Source: CAYNWT01 sp964485095 | GTDB lineage: Bacteria > Planctomycetota > Planctomycetia > Planctomycetales > Planctomycetaceae | Length of the DNA: 64,000 bases | NCBI GenBank assembly: GCA_964485095.1 | Contig: CAZAIB010000008.1 | Span: 1 to 64,000, forward strand | Direction: 5' to 3' | In this document: positions 8,924-18,504 of the stretch, piece by piece | Layout of the letters: the number at the start of each line of letters is the position of its first letter | How positions within the stretch are numbered: position 1 is the first letter of the stretch | Position numbers and translations under genes: made by a program | The notes under the pieces: model-generated | The model's database searches: none | What the model was told of the DNA's origin: nothing | Seen by the model: the letters and a program-made list of their open reading frames with translations, nothing else

Positions 8924-11569
8924 GTGGGGGTTAGTGTGTTTGGATTCAAGCGTTGGCGGTTTGCGCGCCGCGTGAAAGCGCATGTTGCGGTAGCTGGTTT
9001 AGCTGCGGCCATGTCATGCGCGGCCGGTTGCGGCACTTTGGGTGCGCGAAACGACGAAATCAGCTACCACGGCGAACCAGAACGGGAGTGGTACGTCGGT
9101 GAAGCAACCAAAATCGCGCATAGCAATTTTGTCCAGGAAACACCTGACGACGTGCTGTTCGCGTCTGCGCCGCGCACGATTGCCGACCGCCGCGACGACG
9201 TTGTTAGAGAACTATCGTTGGGCGAAGTGATTCACATCGCGCTCATGAATAACAAGATCGTGCAGACAGGCATCACCGCGCCCGTCGGCAATAAAGCGAT
9301 TTACGGGAACCCGGACAATATCCCGTCCGTGTATGACCAGGCGATCCGTGAAACGGGAGTTCTATTCGGCGGTCGTGGAGTCGAGGCCGCGCTGGCAGAT
9401 TTTGATGCAACGGTGCAGAGCTCGCTGACCTGGGGACGATCGTCAACTCCGATAAACGGGACTGCAATTGTAGACGGCGTGCCGGTTCCCGGAGCCACAT
9501 CGAATGCTGAAACGGCAAACTACAGTTCGACTTTAAGTAAGCAGTTCGCGACGGGAGCATCGCTGCAGTTCTTCAATAACTGGAGCTACCTGGGTACCAA
9601 CTCACAAAACGTCCTGTTCCCGTCCAGCTACACGGGTAACTCAGGAGTCAGTTTCCGGCAGCCGTTGCTGGCTGGGTCCGGAACGGACTTCACACGCATT
9701 GCGGGTCCGGTGAATCCAAACTTTGGAGCCATTACGGGTGTGAGCCAGGGTGTCCTGATTGCTCGAATCAACTCCGACATTACACTCGCCGGGTTCGAAG
9801 CGTCCGTCCGCGATTCCGTCCGGGATGTGCAAAAGGCCTATTGGGCTCTGTATCTCGCCTATCGAAACTATGAAACGTCTGTGGTTTCTCATCGCAGTGC
9901 TCACCAAACGTGGAAAGAAGCCAAGATCAGACTGGACGTGGGCACGCTAAAGGCAGCCGATGAAGCCCAGGCCCTGGAACAGTTCTATGCAACTCAGGCG
10001 AACGTCGAACAATCTCTCAGCGCACTCTACACGTCAGAAACCAACCTCCGTCGCCTTCTCGGACTGCAACTTAATGACGGCGAAATAATTCGCCCGTCTG
10101 AAAAGCCGTTGATTGCGAACTTCAAACCGGACTGGCGCAGCAACCTGGCCGAAGCGCTGACGCGACGCGTCGAACTCCGGCGTCAAAAGTGGAACATCAA
10201 AAGCCTGCAACTGCAGCTCCGGGCCGCCCGCAGCCTGGTGCGACCCCAGTTTGACTTTGTTGCCGGAGCCCAGGCATCCGGGTTCGGTGATGACCTGCTG
10301 GGTAGCCGAACCGAAGGGGTCACAGATCGCGGCCTGGGCAGTGGATTCGGCTCTTTGCTGAGCCGCGACTTCGGTTCATGGAACGCTGGCTTCGAATTCA
10401 GTGTTCCTCTCGGCTTCCGATCCGCGCATGCTCAGGTTCGCAACTACGAACTTCGTGTCGCCAAGGCGCGAGCCGTTCTTGCTCAAACAGAACGCGAAAT
10501 CGCACACGACATTACACTGTCCATCCAAAGTCTGGTCGCCAGCTACACATCAGCAAGCACAAACGAAGAACGGCTAATCGCTGCACGGCGGCGTGTTGAA
10601 CTGCTGGACCTGGAACGCCAGGAAGGCACGACAACACTTGACCTGGTACTTCGGGCTCAAACCGCGTTGGCTCAGGCCGAAAGCCAGTACTACCAACGAG
10701 TCGTCGACTTCACCAACTCGATGATTGACCTTGAGTATTCCAAAGGCTCGCTGTTGGCCAGCAGTGGAATTCAACTGGCTGAAGGCGGCTGGGACGTGTG
10801 CGCCTACGACGACGCAATCCGCCGCGCCTGCGAACGAACGTATGCGATGTGCAATGACCATCTTCACTCGGAACCGGAACCGTTTGCTTCGCCGACGCCA
10901 CTAGGTTCACCCGGAATTGCTGAGTTGCCTTACGGCGGCACCGACGATGTTCCCTACCACGACGATGGCCCGGAAATCCTGGTACCGGACCGAGTACGAC
11001 CAAGAGAGACAGCGCCACCGCCGCCCGGGTCCGACGAGTTCGACTCAGATTTCCCGGACTTCGACGCACCCGAACTGGAACAGCTGGACGCCGAACCGTC
11101 TGTGCCTGACGTCCCCGACCTTCCGGATCTACCCGACATCGCTCGGTTCGAACCGGCTTGGGAGCCATTCGAACAACTAGCAACACCTCAAATAGAACCT
11201 GCACCAACGTCAGTCCGGCTTCCTGACCACATTGCAGAACAGGTTCAGCCCGCGCCAGAGCAGACGCAACAGAGGTCCGTCTGGCAACTTGGACACCCAT
11301 CAACCGCGCAACCGCGGATCCATTTCGGTGCCGAGAAGAAATCAGTCCGACCAGGTGCGCGGCCACGACCAATTGACGCCGTGAGTCCCGGTCCGGATCG
11401 GCTGCTACCAGCACCGCGGGTGCCGGACGATTCGTTCTGGGAGACGATTCCCGGACCGTTCGATTCGGGCCAAAGCCTCCCAGACAAGGAACCGCGCCCA
11501 CTGCCGCCGCGTGATCCGGAAGCATTGCCCGTGACATTCGACGATCTGTTCGGGCAGCCGCGGAAGTAG
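8924..11569 (+). CDS. TolC-family outer membrane efflux lipoprotein with extended C-terminal tail
   Basis: 881 residues from a GTG start; an in-frame GTG at 8936 is an alternative. The N-terminus is basic, then hydrophobic, and ends with SCAAGC at residues 31-36, a plausible lipobox that would lipidate C36. Residues ~95-620 show the outer-membrane efflux protein pattern: ELSLGEVIHIALMNN, long helices with heptad-like A/L/Q spacing (DVQKAYWALYLAYRNYETS; AVLAQTEREIAHDITLSIQS) and LDLVLRAQTALAQAESQYYQ. Such proteins form trimeric channels for RND, ABC or MFS pumps. Residues ~660-881 are a tail rich in P, D and E that is absent from ordinary TolC. No pump genes are adjacent; the RND-type exporter at 21341 is separate. 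DUF1573 follows on the same strand. Confidence 0.9.
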   Translation: MGVSVFGFKRWRFARRVKAHVAVAGLAAAMSCAAGCGTLGARNDEISYHGEPEREWYVGEATKIAHSNFVQETPDDVLFASAPRTIADRRDDVVRELSLGEVIHIALMNNKIVQTGITAPVGNKAIYGNPDNIPSVYDQAIRETGVLFGGRGVEAALADFDATVQSSLTWGRSSTPINGTAIVDGVPVPGATSNAETANYSSTLSKQFATGASLQFFNNWSYLGTNSQNVLFPSSYTGNSGVSFRQPLLAGSGTDFTRIAGPVNPNFGAITGVSQGVLIARINSDITLAGFEASVRDSVRDVQKAYWALYLAYRNYETSVVSHRSAHQTWKEAKIRLDVGTLKAADEAQALEQFYATQANVEQSLSALYTSETNLRRLLGLQLNDGEIIRPSEKPLIANFKPDWRSNLAEALTRRVELRRQKWNIKSLQLQLRAARSLVRPQFDFVAGAQASGFGDDLLGSRTEGVTDRGLGSGFGSLLSRDFGSWNAGFEFSVPLGFRSAHAQVRNYELRVAKARAVLAQTEREIAHDITLSIQSLVASYTSASTNEERLIAARRRVELLDLERQEGTTTLDLVLRAQTALAQAESQYYQRVVDFTNSMIDLEYSKGSLLASSGIQLAEGGWDVCAYDDAIRRACERTYAMCNDHLHSEPEPFASPTPLGSPGIAELPYGGTDDVPYHDDGPEILVPDRVRPRETAPPPPGSDEFDSDFPDFDAPELEQLDAEPSVPDVPDLPDLPDIARFEPAWEPFEQLATPQIEPAPTSVRLPDHIAEQVQPAPEQTQQRSVWQLGHPSTAQPRIHFGAEKKSVRPGARPRPIDAVSPGPDRLLPAPRVPDDSFWETIPGPFDSGQSLPDKEPRPLPPRDPEALPVTFDDLFGQPRK

Positions 11570-11638
11570 CAGTTTTCCGAGCCATTTGAGCGTAGAACCG
11601 GTCCCGCAGGCGTCAAATGCAACGCGCGGATCGCGGTA

Positions 11639-11668
11639 TTGTTCAGCAGCCGCTTCGTATCGTATAAC
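11639..11668 (+). promoter_or_regulatory. Candidate sigma-70-type promoter for the DUF1573 gene
   Basis: TTGTTC at 11639-11644, an 18-base spacer, then TATAAC at 11663-11668. The -10 is good and the -35 is weak. It lies about 65 bases before the ATG of the next gene. Confidence 0.3.
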
Positions 11669-11733
11669 CTCCGCTATCTTATGGACTTAGACCGCGAGCC
11701 GGTCAACAGTCCGTCCGAACACGGAGGTTCGTG

Positions 11734-12870
11734 ATGTCGCAGCAACAGCAACAAGATTCCGCTCGCACTTGGCCATGCCTCGCGCTGGCGTTGGTTCCCT
11801 TCGCCGCGAGTTGTTGGTTCAACGGAACACCGGACGCATCGCCTGTTACTGGCGAACGCCCCTCTGCCCCGCTGGTCTTTGATCAGTACTTAATCAACTA
11901 CGGCGAGCGACCGATCACGCCCCGGTTAATGAACGTCGCTGGCACGGACCCTGACGATCCGAAGGCTCCCAAAGTGATGGGGATGGCGGTTCCGTTCAAT
12001 TACCGCAACGTCAGCGACCAGGAAATTCGGATTCAAAGCCTGACACCAAGTTGCGGCTGCCTGCGTCCGCAGATCGATTCGAAAACAATCGCACCCGGTG
12101 AGTACGGCAGGTTGCTTATGCCAATCCGAACCGCCAACGAAGCCGCAGGTCCTCACGAGTACCTGGTCAAGGTCTTGTACGAAGACGGCCGGCCTCATGA
12201 AGTCGATCTGGCGCTGAAAGTGGTTCTTCCGGAAAAGAAGGTGGAAGTCACTCCGAAGGCAATGTGGTTCTATCAGTCGGGCGGCGAGCCAACACCAATG
12301 CAGGTGACTATCACAGACCATCGCGCGAAGTCTTTCAACATTAAGAGCATCGTCTGCAGCAGCGATCTTTGGACTGTTGAGAAATCGTCGGACCTGCGAC
12401 TTTCGGATAGCGAGCGTGTTGTGAAACTGAATGTGCAGATGAAGGGAGACATCCCACCCGGAAAGCACAGAGGCATCATCAACATTGAAACCGACGACAA
12501 GAACTACCCACTCATACAGATACCGCTCGGCGGCCAGGGCATAGAGTCCCCCGACACTGCAGGTCTCGCCATGAAAGTGGAACCGAGCACCATTGTTTTG
12601 CAGCAGACACCTGCGGGGAAACTAGAGGCAACGACTTCGTTGACCGGCCCCAATGGATCGCTGGCGAAGATCGAGAGCATCACTACGTCGCCGAAGTTCA
12701 TCAAGGCGACCTACGAAACGAATGCCAGCAATCAAACCATTCTCAAAGTGTCCGCCGATTTCCTGACAGAGGCTCAAACCAAAACCCAACGTGCGATTGT
12801 GACAGTGAAGACTGAAGGGCGCGACGCTCCGCTCACCATCCCGGTGGTAATTCCAAGTCAGAAGCCGTAG
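11734..12870 (+). CDS. DUF1573 lipoprotein
   Basis: 378 residues. A GGAGG site sits six bases before the ATG at 11734, which decides the start over the GTG immediately upstream. The N-terminus ends in ALVPFAASC, a likely lipoprotein signal. The segment at residues ~85-140 (NVSDQEIRIQSLTPSCGC, then IAPGEYGRLLMPIRT) is the hallmark of DUF1573, an Ig-like fold common in Bacteroidetes and planctomycetes whose core reads SCGC. Two further beta-sandwich repeats follow (residues ~165-260 and ~280-378). The exact role is unknown; it is likely periplasmic or anchored to a membrane. Confidence 0.85.
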   Translation: MSQQQQQDSARTWPCLALALVPFAASCWFNGTPDASPVTGERPSAPLVFDQYLINYGERPITPRLMNVAGTDPDDPKAPKVMGMAVPFNYRNVSDQEIRIQSLTPSCGCLRPQIDSKTIAPGEYGRLLMPIRTANEAAGPHEYLVKVLYEDGRPHEVDLALKVVLPEKKVEVTPKAMWFYQSGGEPTPMQVTITDHRAKSFNIKSIVCSSDLWTVEKSSDLRLSDSERVVKLNVQMKGDIPPGKHRGIINIETDDKNYPLIQIPLGGQGIESPDTAGLAMKVEPSTIVLQQTPAGKLEATTSLTGPNGSLAKIESITTSPKFIKATYETNASNQTILKVSADFLTEAQTKTQRAIVTVKTEGRDAPLTIPVVIPSQKP

Positions 12871-13195
12871 GTTCCAGCGGCGCGGCATACAATCGGTTCT
12901 GAGCGTGAATTCGTAGGTCAGAATGCCCGATCCTGAACTATCGAGTGGCCTGGCGGAAAGCTACGATTCGATAGCTGTAAAGGAACCGAATCCTTACGAA
13001 CCGTTGGAGTCGCCTGCTTCTGTCGCGACTCGCAGACGGGGAGGCTGGACCGGCATCTCATTGCGGGGTGTGTTCTCCTGATTCGCGTTCTTGCCGCGAT
13101 CGCGACGGCGCTCCTGATCGGTTGCTACGAATTCATCGCAGCGTTTTCTCACTACACCACTAAAGCTTGCCCTCGGCGGCAACAACTGAAGCACC
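12871..13195. other. Region between the DUF1573 gene and lepA
   Basis: 325 bases. It holds one possible small broken ORF (listed separately). I see no terminator with a T-tract after 12870 and no convincing promoter for lepA. Confidence 0.5.
12923..13081 (+). pseudogene. Possible frameshifted small membrane protein
   Basis: An ATG ORF of 52 codons (starting MPDPELSSGLAES) contains NPYEPLESP, a short motif often seen at the start of planctomycete membrane proteins, and ends at a TGA at 13079-13081. Removing one base near 13070-13074 joins it to another frame reading LLIRVLAAIATALLIGCYEFIAAF, a good transmembrane helix, over about 13075-13146. That frame then runs without sense into lepA. I infer a decayed gene with a one-base insertion, but a chance ORF cannot be excluded. 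Confidence 0.35.
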
Positions 13196-14998
13196 ATGGA
13201 CCCCCGTTACATACGCAACTTCTCAATCGTGGCTCACATCGACCACGGCAAGAGCACGCTGGCCGATCAACTACTGCTCAAGACCGGTGCGATTACAGAG
13301 CGTGAGTTCAAAGAACAGATCCTGGACGATCTGGATATTGAACGCGATCGCGGCATCACCGTGAAAGCGCGAACGGTTGCGATCGACTACATGTACAAGG
13401 GGCAGAAGTACGAACTGAACCTCATTGACACCCCCGGCCACGTTGACTTCCACTACGAAGTCAGCCGCAGCCTGGCCGCCTGCGAAGGCGCGCTGTTGCT
13501 GGTGGATGCGTTCCAGGGCGTTCAGGCTCAAACCGTGGCCAACGCTTACGCGGCCATCGAAGTCGATCTCGAAATCGTTCCCGTCGTCAACAAAATCGAT
13601 CTGCCCGTCACGCGCATTGACGATGTCCTGGGCGAAGTCGAAACAGTCCTCGGTCTGCACCCCGAAGATGCGATCCGTGTGAGTGCCAAGCAGGGAACCA
13701 ACATCGAAGAAGTCCTGGAAGCGATTGTCGAACGCATCCCCGCGCCGCCCGGGAAGACAGCCAACCCAACTCAAGCGCTTGTGTTCGATAGTAAGTACGA
13801 TTCTTTCCGCGGCGTGATTACCTACGTGCGGCTGACTGAAGGTTCAATCGAAAAAGGCCAGTCCATTAAGTTCATGCGCGAGGGCAGCAAGTTTGACGTG
13901 ATTGAGGTTGGACAGTTTCGCCCGAAGATGGAAACCTGCAAGAAGCTGGTCGCTGGCCAGGTGGGCTACATCATCACGGGCGCGAAAGATCTCAGCAGCA
14001 TTCACGTTGGCGATACGGTGACGGACTTTCACAAACCGTGCGAAGAAGCCCTGCCCGGGTACCAGGAACCGCAGCAGATGGTCTTCTGCGGGATGTACCC
14101 CATCGACGCCACCGACTTCGAGAAGCTCCGCGCCGAACTGCAGAAGCTGGGTCTGAACGACGCCAGTTTCACCTTCGCTCCGGAAACAAGCGACGCACTC
14201 GGGTTTGGATTCCGCTGCGGGTTCCTTGGCATGCTGCACATGGAAATCATCCAGCAGCGTCTCGAACACGAACAGCACATCGATCTCATCCAAACGGCTC
14301 CCAACGTCACCTACGAGGTTCTCAAGACTACCGGTGATGTGGTGATGATTGACAATCCGCAGGAGGTTCCCGACCCGGGCGTGATTGACGAGTTCAGAGA
14401 ACCGATTGCCAAAGTCAATTTCATTGTGCCGGCCGAACACGTCGGCACCATCATGCAGATGTCGCAGGACCGCCGCGGCATTTACAAGACCACTGAATAC
14501 ATGGGGCCGCAGCGAACGCAGGTCGTTTACGAACTTCCGCTTTCTGAGATCGTGTACGACATGCACGACAAACTCAAAAGCGCGACGCGTGGCTACGGGA
14601 CGATGGACTACGAGATCATCGGCTACACACCGGCCGATCTCGTGAAGATGGACATCCTCGTCAAAGGCGTCAAAGTCGACGCGCTTTCCACAATCGTGCA
14701 CCGTTCAAACGCAGACCGTCGCGGCCGCGCGTTGGTGAAACGGTTGAAGAAGGAAATCAGCAAGCACCAATTCGAAATCGCGCTGCAAGCCGCAATCGGC
14801 AGCCGCATCATCGCCCGAGAAACCATCTCCGCGATGCGCAAGAATGTTACGGCGAAGTGCTACGGTGGCGACATCTCGAGAAAGAAGAAGCTTCTGGCCA
14901 AACAGAAAGAAGGCAAGAAGCGGATGAAGCAATTCGGTTCCGTCGAGATCCCGCAAAAAGCATTCCTCTCCGTCCTCGAAGCCGGCCAAGACGAATAG
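13196..14998 (+). CDS. lepA: Elongation factor 4 (LepA)
   Basis: 600 residues, the standard LepA length. The translational GTPase motifs are all present near the N-terminus: AHIDHGKSTLADQ (G1), RGIT (G2, residues ~54-57), DTPGHVDF (G3), NKIDLP (G4) and SAKQG (G5). The C-terminal LepA-specific domain is recognisable by DILVKGVKVDALSTIVHR, ETISAMRKNVTAKCYGGDISRKKKLL and KEGKKRMKQFGSVEIPQKAFLSVL. LepA binds the ribosome and back-translocates or rescues stalled complexes. The ATG has no strong Shine-Dalgarno site. No lepB follows, unlike in many proteobacteria. Confidence 0.98.
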   Translation: MDPRYIRNFSIVAHIDHGKSTLADQLLLKTGAITEREFKEQILDDLDIERDRGITVKARTVAIDYMYKGQKYELNLIDTPGHVDFHYEVSRSLAACEGALLLVDAFQGVQAQTVANAYAAIEVDLEIVPVVNKIDLPVTRIDDVLGEVETVLGLHPEDAIRVSAKQGTNIEEVLEAIVERIPAPPGKTANPTQALVFDSKYDSFRGVITYVRLTEGSIEKGQSIKFMREGSKFDVIEVGQFRPKMETCKKLVAGQVGYIITGAKDLSSIHVGDTVTDFHKPCEEALPGYQEPQQMVFCGMYPIDATDFEKLRAELQKLGLNDASFTFAPETSDALGFGFRCGFLGMLHMEIIQQRLEHEQHIDLIQTAPNVTYEVLKTTGDVVMIDNPQEVPDPGVIDEFREPIAKVNFIVPAEHVGTIMQMSQDRRGIYKTTEYMGPQRTQVVYELPLSEIVYDMHDKLKSATRGYGTMDYEIIGYTPADLVKMDILVKGVKVDALSTIVHRSNADRRGRALVKRLKKEISKHQFEIALQAAIGSRIIARETISAMRKNVTAKCYGGDISRKKKLLAKQKEGKKRMKQFGSVEIPQKAFLSVLEAGQDE

Positions 14999-15341
14999 GC
15001 AAGCAACGTCCCGTTGCATCGGGGTTCCGGTTGGTGGAGTGACTGAGGTTTGAGATTGCGCTGCCGGTTGTATGTTGAGAAATGGACGCGAAATGTGAGC
15101 CGCAGGCCGTGAGGCCTCGGGCCCGGTCGCGGGATGTCGTTTTGAACGCTGGTTAGGCGCGCTCTCACCGATGCCACTCTCGACGCCGTAAATGTTGCCA
15201 AGGCGTAACGTTCCGCAGATCAGAAAACGTCGCTTGCCGAATCTCTGCATGTCGGCGCACTGAACGAAGCCCGTGGACAATGCCCTGTTATCCTTTCTTC
15301 TCAGGATCTTCAGGTTTGCCTCTTTGCCTTGGTGACTTCAT
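14999..15341. other. Intergenic region with a GC-rich dyad
   Basis: About 340 bases with no gene I can support. Around 15102-15125 there is a GC-rich stretch with AGGCCGTGAGGCCT and nearby GGGCCC and CCGCAGG pieces. It could fold and may be a dispersed intergenic element, but one copy is not enough to say. No convincing promoter for the amidohydrolase gene is visible. Confidence 0.4.
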
Positions 15342-18300
15342 ATGGCGAAACACTCCGCAGCATTGGTCTTTTCCCTACTGCTTACCTGCCTTGTGTTGGG
15401 CAGACCTCGGGACGCGGTTGCTCAGTCTTCCGATCACAAAGAAGGGCTGCACGAAAATCGGCCCGCGACTTATGCCCTCACCGGGGCGAAGGTGTACGTC
15501 ACGGCGACCAACATCGTTGAAGGTGCCACGATTACTATTCGCAATGGCCGGGTCGCGGCCGTTGGTGGTGACGTTCCTGCCGATGCAATCGTTGTCGACA
15601 TGTCGGGCAAGACAATTTACCCGGGCTTTATCGACAGCTTCAGCGAGGTCGCTCGACCACAAGGCGACGTTCAGGGTTCGCCCTATTGGAACACCAATGT
15701 CACTCCACAAACCAAGGTGAGTAATTTCTACGAACCGAAGACTTCAGACACGAAGAAGTATCGATCGCAGGGTTTTGTTGCTCGCCTAATCGCGCCCGCT
15801 GGTGGAATCGTGAAGGGGCAGAGTTCTGTTGTGCAGACAAACGACAAGCCCGCGAAGCAGGCGATCCTTGGCGACGGCGCGATGCATGTGCGATTGACTG
15901 TGACGCGACGTCGGCGTGGAGCCGGGCCGCGAACCGCTCCCAGTTATCCGAACTCGCCCATGGGTGCGTTCACATTGGCTCGACAGGCGTTCTATGACGC
16001 GGAGTGGTTCAAGACTGCATGGATAGCCATCAAAACCGACAAGTCTATCACGGTTCCGGAAAACAACGATGCGTTGAAAGCCATGGTGCCGTTCCTCAAC
16101 AGTCAGTCGCCAGTCGTCATTGACACTTCAAACGAACTTTACGCGTTGCGAGCCGATCGGTTTGGCCGTGAGTTCGGCCTGAATGTCGTCATCAATGGTA
16201 GCGGAAACGAGTATCGTCGCCTGGAAGACATTCGAGCAACGGGGCGAACGGTCATCGTGCCGGTGAACTTTCCGAAGCCGCCGAACGTCGCGACCGCGGA
16301 ATCGGCAATGAACGTCTCACTGGAGTCGCTCATGCACTGGGATACGGCACCTGAAAACGCAGGTCGCCTACACAAAGCGGGTGTCTCAATTGTTCTGTCC
16401 GCGAATGGCCTGAAGAAGACCAGTGACTTTCTGGGACATCTTAGGAAGGCCATCGTACGTGGTCTGCCGAAAGAAGCGGCCCTGACCGCGTTGACTCAGA
16501 GACCGGCAGAACTATTTGGTGTTTCGCAGTACCTTGGTTCGATCGAAGTCGGCAAACTTGGCAGCTTGGTTGTCACCGATGGCGACGTGTTCGAACCAGA
16601 TACGAAAGTCGTCGAAACATGGGTTTCCGGCGAACGGTTTAAACACAAGGAATCGGCCGAACGCAAAATCGAAGGTAACTGGAAACTGCAGATCGCAGAC
16701 GCTGATGAGAAGCCATCCGGTCTGGTTCTGGCGATTAAAGGCGGCGCCAATGACGCGTCGGCAAAAGTCGGAAAGCCAGACGCGGAGGACGACGACAAAG
16801 TCAAGCTCTCGCGGATCGGCCTGAAAGACGTCCAGCTAAGCGGCACGTTCTTGGGCAACGAACTGGGAATCGAAGGCGTCGTCCGGTTCAGCGCCGTGCT
16901 GTCTGCTGATTCGGCGAGTGGTGTTGGTCATGTGGTGTGGCCAGACGAATCGAAAAGCCCACTCGCACTGACTCGTGCAGAGGCAGACGAGAAGAAAGAA
17001 GATACGAAGGACAAAGAGAAGTCGGATAAGAAGAACCAACCTTCAACTTACCCAGTCAATTATCCACTGGGAGCTTACGGGCGGACGACTGAGCCTCAGC
17101 ACGAGACTATGCTGTTTCGCAATGCGACGGTTTGGACCAGCGGGCCGGATGGAATCATCGAAAACGGCGGCGTTCTCATTCGTGATGGCAAGATTGCCGC
17201 GGTGGGGAAGAACATCACTGCACCTGAGGGAGCGACGGTTGTCGATCTGGATGGCCGGCACATCAGTCCCGGTATCATTGATTGCCACTCCCACATGGCG
17301 ACTGACGGCGGTGTGAACGAAAGCGGCCAGGCGATTACGGCCGAGGTTCGCATCGGTGACTTTATCGACTGCGACGACATCACGATCTACCGGCAACTTG
17401 CTGGCGGAGTGACCTCGTCCAACATCCTGCACGGTTCGGCCAATCCGATTGGGGGCCAGAATCAAGTCATCAAGCTGCGATGGGGCACAAACCCGGAGTC
17501 AATGAAATTGACCGAAGCACCGCAGGGCGTGAAGTTCGCTCTTGGTGAGAACGTCAAGCAGAGTAACTGGAGCAATCCGACCGGACGCTATCCACAAACA
17601 CGACTCGGCGTCGAACAACTGTTCCGCGATGAATTCCAAACCGCTCGCGAGTATCGACAGCGGTGGACTGACTGGAAGACCAACCGATCTGGCATGCCTC
17701 CGCGTTATGACTTGGAGATGGAAGCCATCGCTGAGATTCTGGAGGGAACTCGCTGGGTTCACTGCCACAGCTACCGACAAGACGAAATCCTCGCATTGAT
17801 CCGCGTTCTGGATGAGTTCGATATCACGATTGGAACGTTCCAGCACATTCTGGAGGGCTACAAGGTCGCCGATGCGATGGCGAAGCATGGAGCCATGGGA
17901 AGTGCGTTCTCAGACTGGTGGGCGTACAAGTTTGAAGTGAAGGATGCGATCCCGCATGCCGGAGCGTTAATGCACAATCAGGGCGTGGTCATGTCGTTCA
18001 ACTCAGACGACGGGGAACTGGCGACTCACCTAAATCAGGAAGCGGCAAAGGCCGTGAAGTATGGTCGAGTTCCACCGATCGAAGCGTTGAAGTTCGTAAC
18101 GCTGAACCCGGCGAAACAACTTCGCATTGCGCAACATGTTGGTTCTCTGGAAGTTGGTAAGCATGCGGACCTTGTCGTTTGGAGTGCATCACCACTGTCG
18201 AACTTCGCGCGGGCCGAACAGACATGGATCGACGGGCGCAAGTACTTCGACCGGAGCGACGACGCGGCCCATCGAGCGAAGACTCGAAAGATGCGAGCCA

Positions 18301-18437
18301 CGCTGATCCAAAAGATCCTCGTCTCCGGTGAGAAGATGCGGGAGCCGGGAGTCGGCGATGGTGACCCGGCTGCACTTTGGCCTCGCGAAGACCTCTTCTG
18401 CGGCCACCACAGTCATGACCACGATCACGATCACTAG
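15342..18437 (+). CDS. Secreted double amidohydrolase (imidazolonepropionase-like)
   Basis: 1031 residues with an N-terminal signal peptide (LVFSLLLTCLVLGRPRDAVAQ). Two amidohydrolase-type units are fused. In the first (residues ~45-440) the strand that normally ends GxxDxHxH reads YPGFIDSFSEV, so the HxH metal motif is missing, although the closing part (ELFGVSQYLGSIEVGKLGSLVV) is intact. A beta-rich linker with a charged K/E/D stretch (~545-570) follows. The second unit (~590-1010) keeps SPGIIDCHSHMATDGG, HCHSYR, HILEGYK and MSFNSDDGEL, so it may bind metal. The C-terminus is HHSHDHDHDH. The substrate is unknown; the family includes imidazolonepropionase and dipeptidases. It is followed 67 bp later by a related gene. 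Confidence 0.88.
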   Translation: MAKHSAALVFSLLLTCLVLGRPRDAVAQSSDHKEGLHENRPATYALTGAKVYVTATNIVEGATITIRNGRVAAVGGDVPADAIVVDMSGKTIYPGFIDSFSEVARPQGDVQGSPYWNTNVTPQTKVSNFYEPKTSDTKKYRSQGFVARLIAPAGGIVKGQSSVVQTNDKPAKQAILGDGAMHVRLTVTRRRRGAGPRTAPSYPNSPMGAFTLARQAFYDAEWFKTAWIAIKTDKSITVPENNDALKAMVPFLNSQSPVVIDTSNELYALRADRFGREFGLNVVINGSGNEYRRLEDIRATGRTVIVPVNFPKPPNVATAESAMNVSLESLMHWDTAPENAGRLHKAGVSIVLSANGLKKTSDFLGHLRKAIVRGLPKEAALTALTQRPAELFGVSQYLGSIEVGKLGSLVVTDGDVFEPDTKVVETWVSGERFKHKESAERKIEGNWKLQIADADEKPSGLVLAIKGGANDASAKVGKPDAEDDDKVKLSRIGLKDVQLSGTFLGNELGIEGVVRFSAVLSADSASGVGHVVWPDESKSPLALTRAEADEKKEDTKDKEKSDKKNQPSTYPVNYPLGAYGRTTEPQHETMLFRNATVWTSGPDGIIENGGVLIRDGKIAAVGKNITAPEGATVVDLDGRHISPGIIDCHSHMATDGGVNESGQAITAEVRIGDFIDCDDITIYRQLAGGVTSSNILHGSANPIGGQNQVIKLRWGTNPESMKLTEAPQGVKFALGENVKQSNWSNPTGRYPQTRLGVEQLFRDEFQTAREYRQRWTDWKTNRSGMPPRYDLEMEAIAEILEGTRWVHCHSYRQDEILALIRVLDEFDITIGTFQHILEGYKVADAMAKHGAMGSAFSDWWAYKFEVKDAIPHAGALMHNQGVVMSFNSDDGELATHLNQEAAKAVKYGRVPPIEALKFVTLNPAKQLRIAQHVGSLEVGKHADLVVWSASPLSNFARAEQTWIDGRKYFDRSDDAAHRAKTRKMRATLIQKILVSGEKMREPGVGDGDPAALWPREDLFCGHHSHDHDHDH

Positions 18438-18504
18438 GTCTGAAGCTCATCTTTCGGCTCGTTCTTTTGACTCAGCAGTGAACCAGTTTGTTCCGGATGG
18501 AATT

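Noticed and set aside
10710..11585. A minus-strand open frame of 291 codons
   Set aside because: It is antisense to the tail of the TolC-like gene and is rich in Arg from GC-rich antisense codons.
18328..18504. Upstream start for the second amidohydrolase
   Set aside because: It would overlap the previous gene, and the signal peptide begins at 18505.
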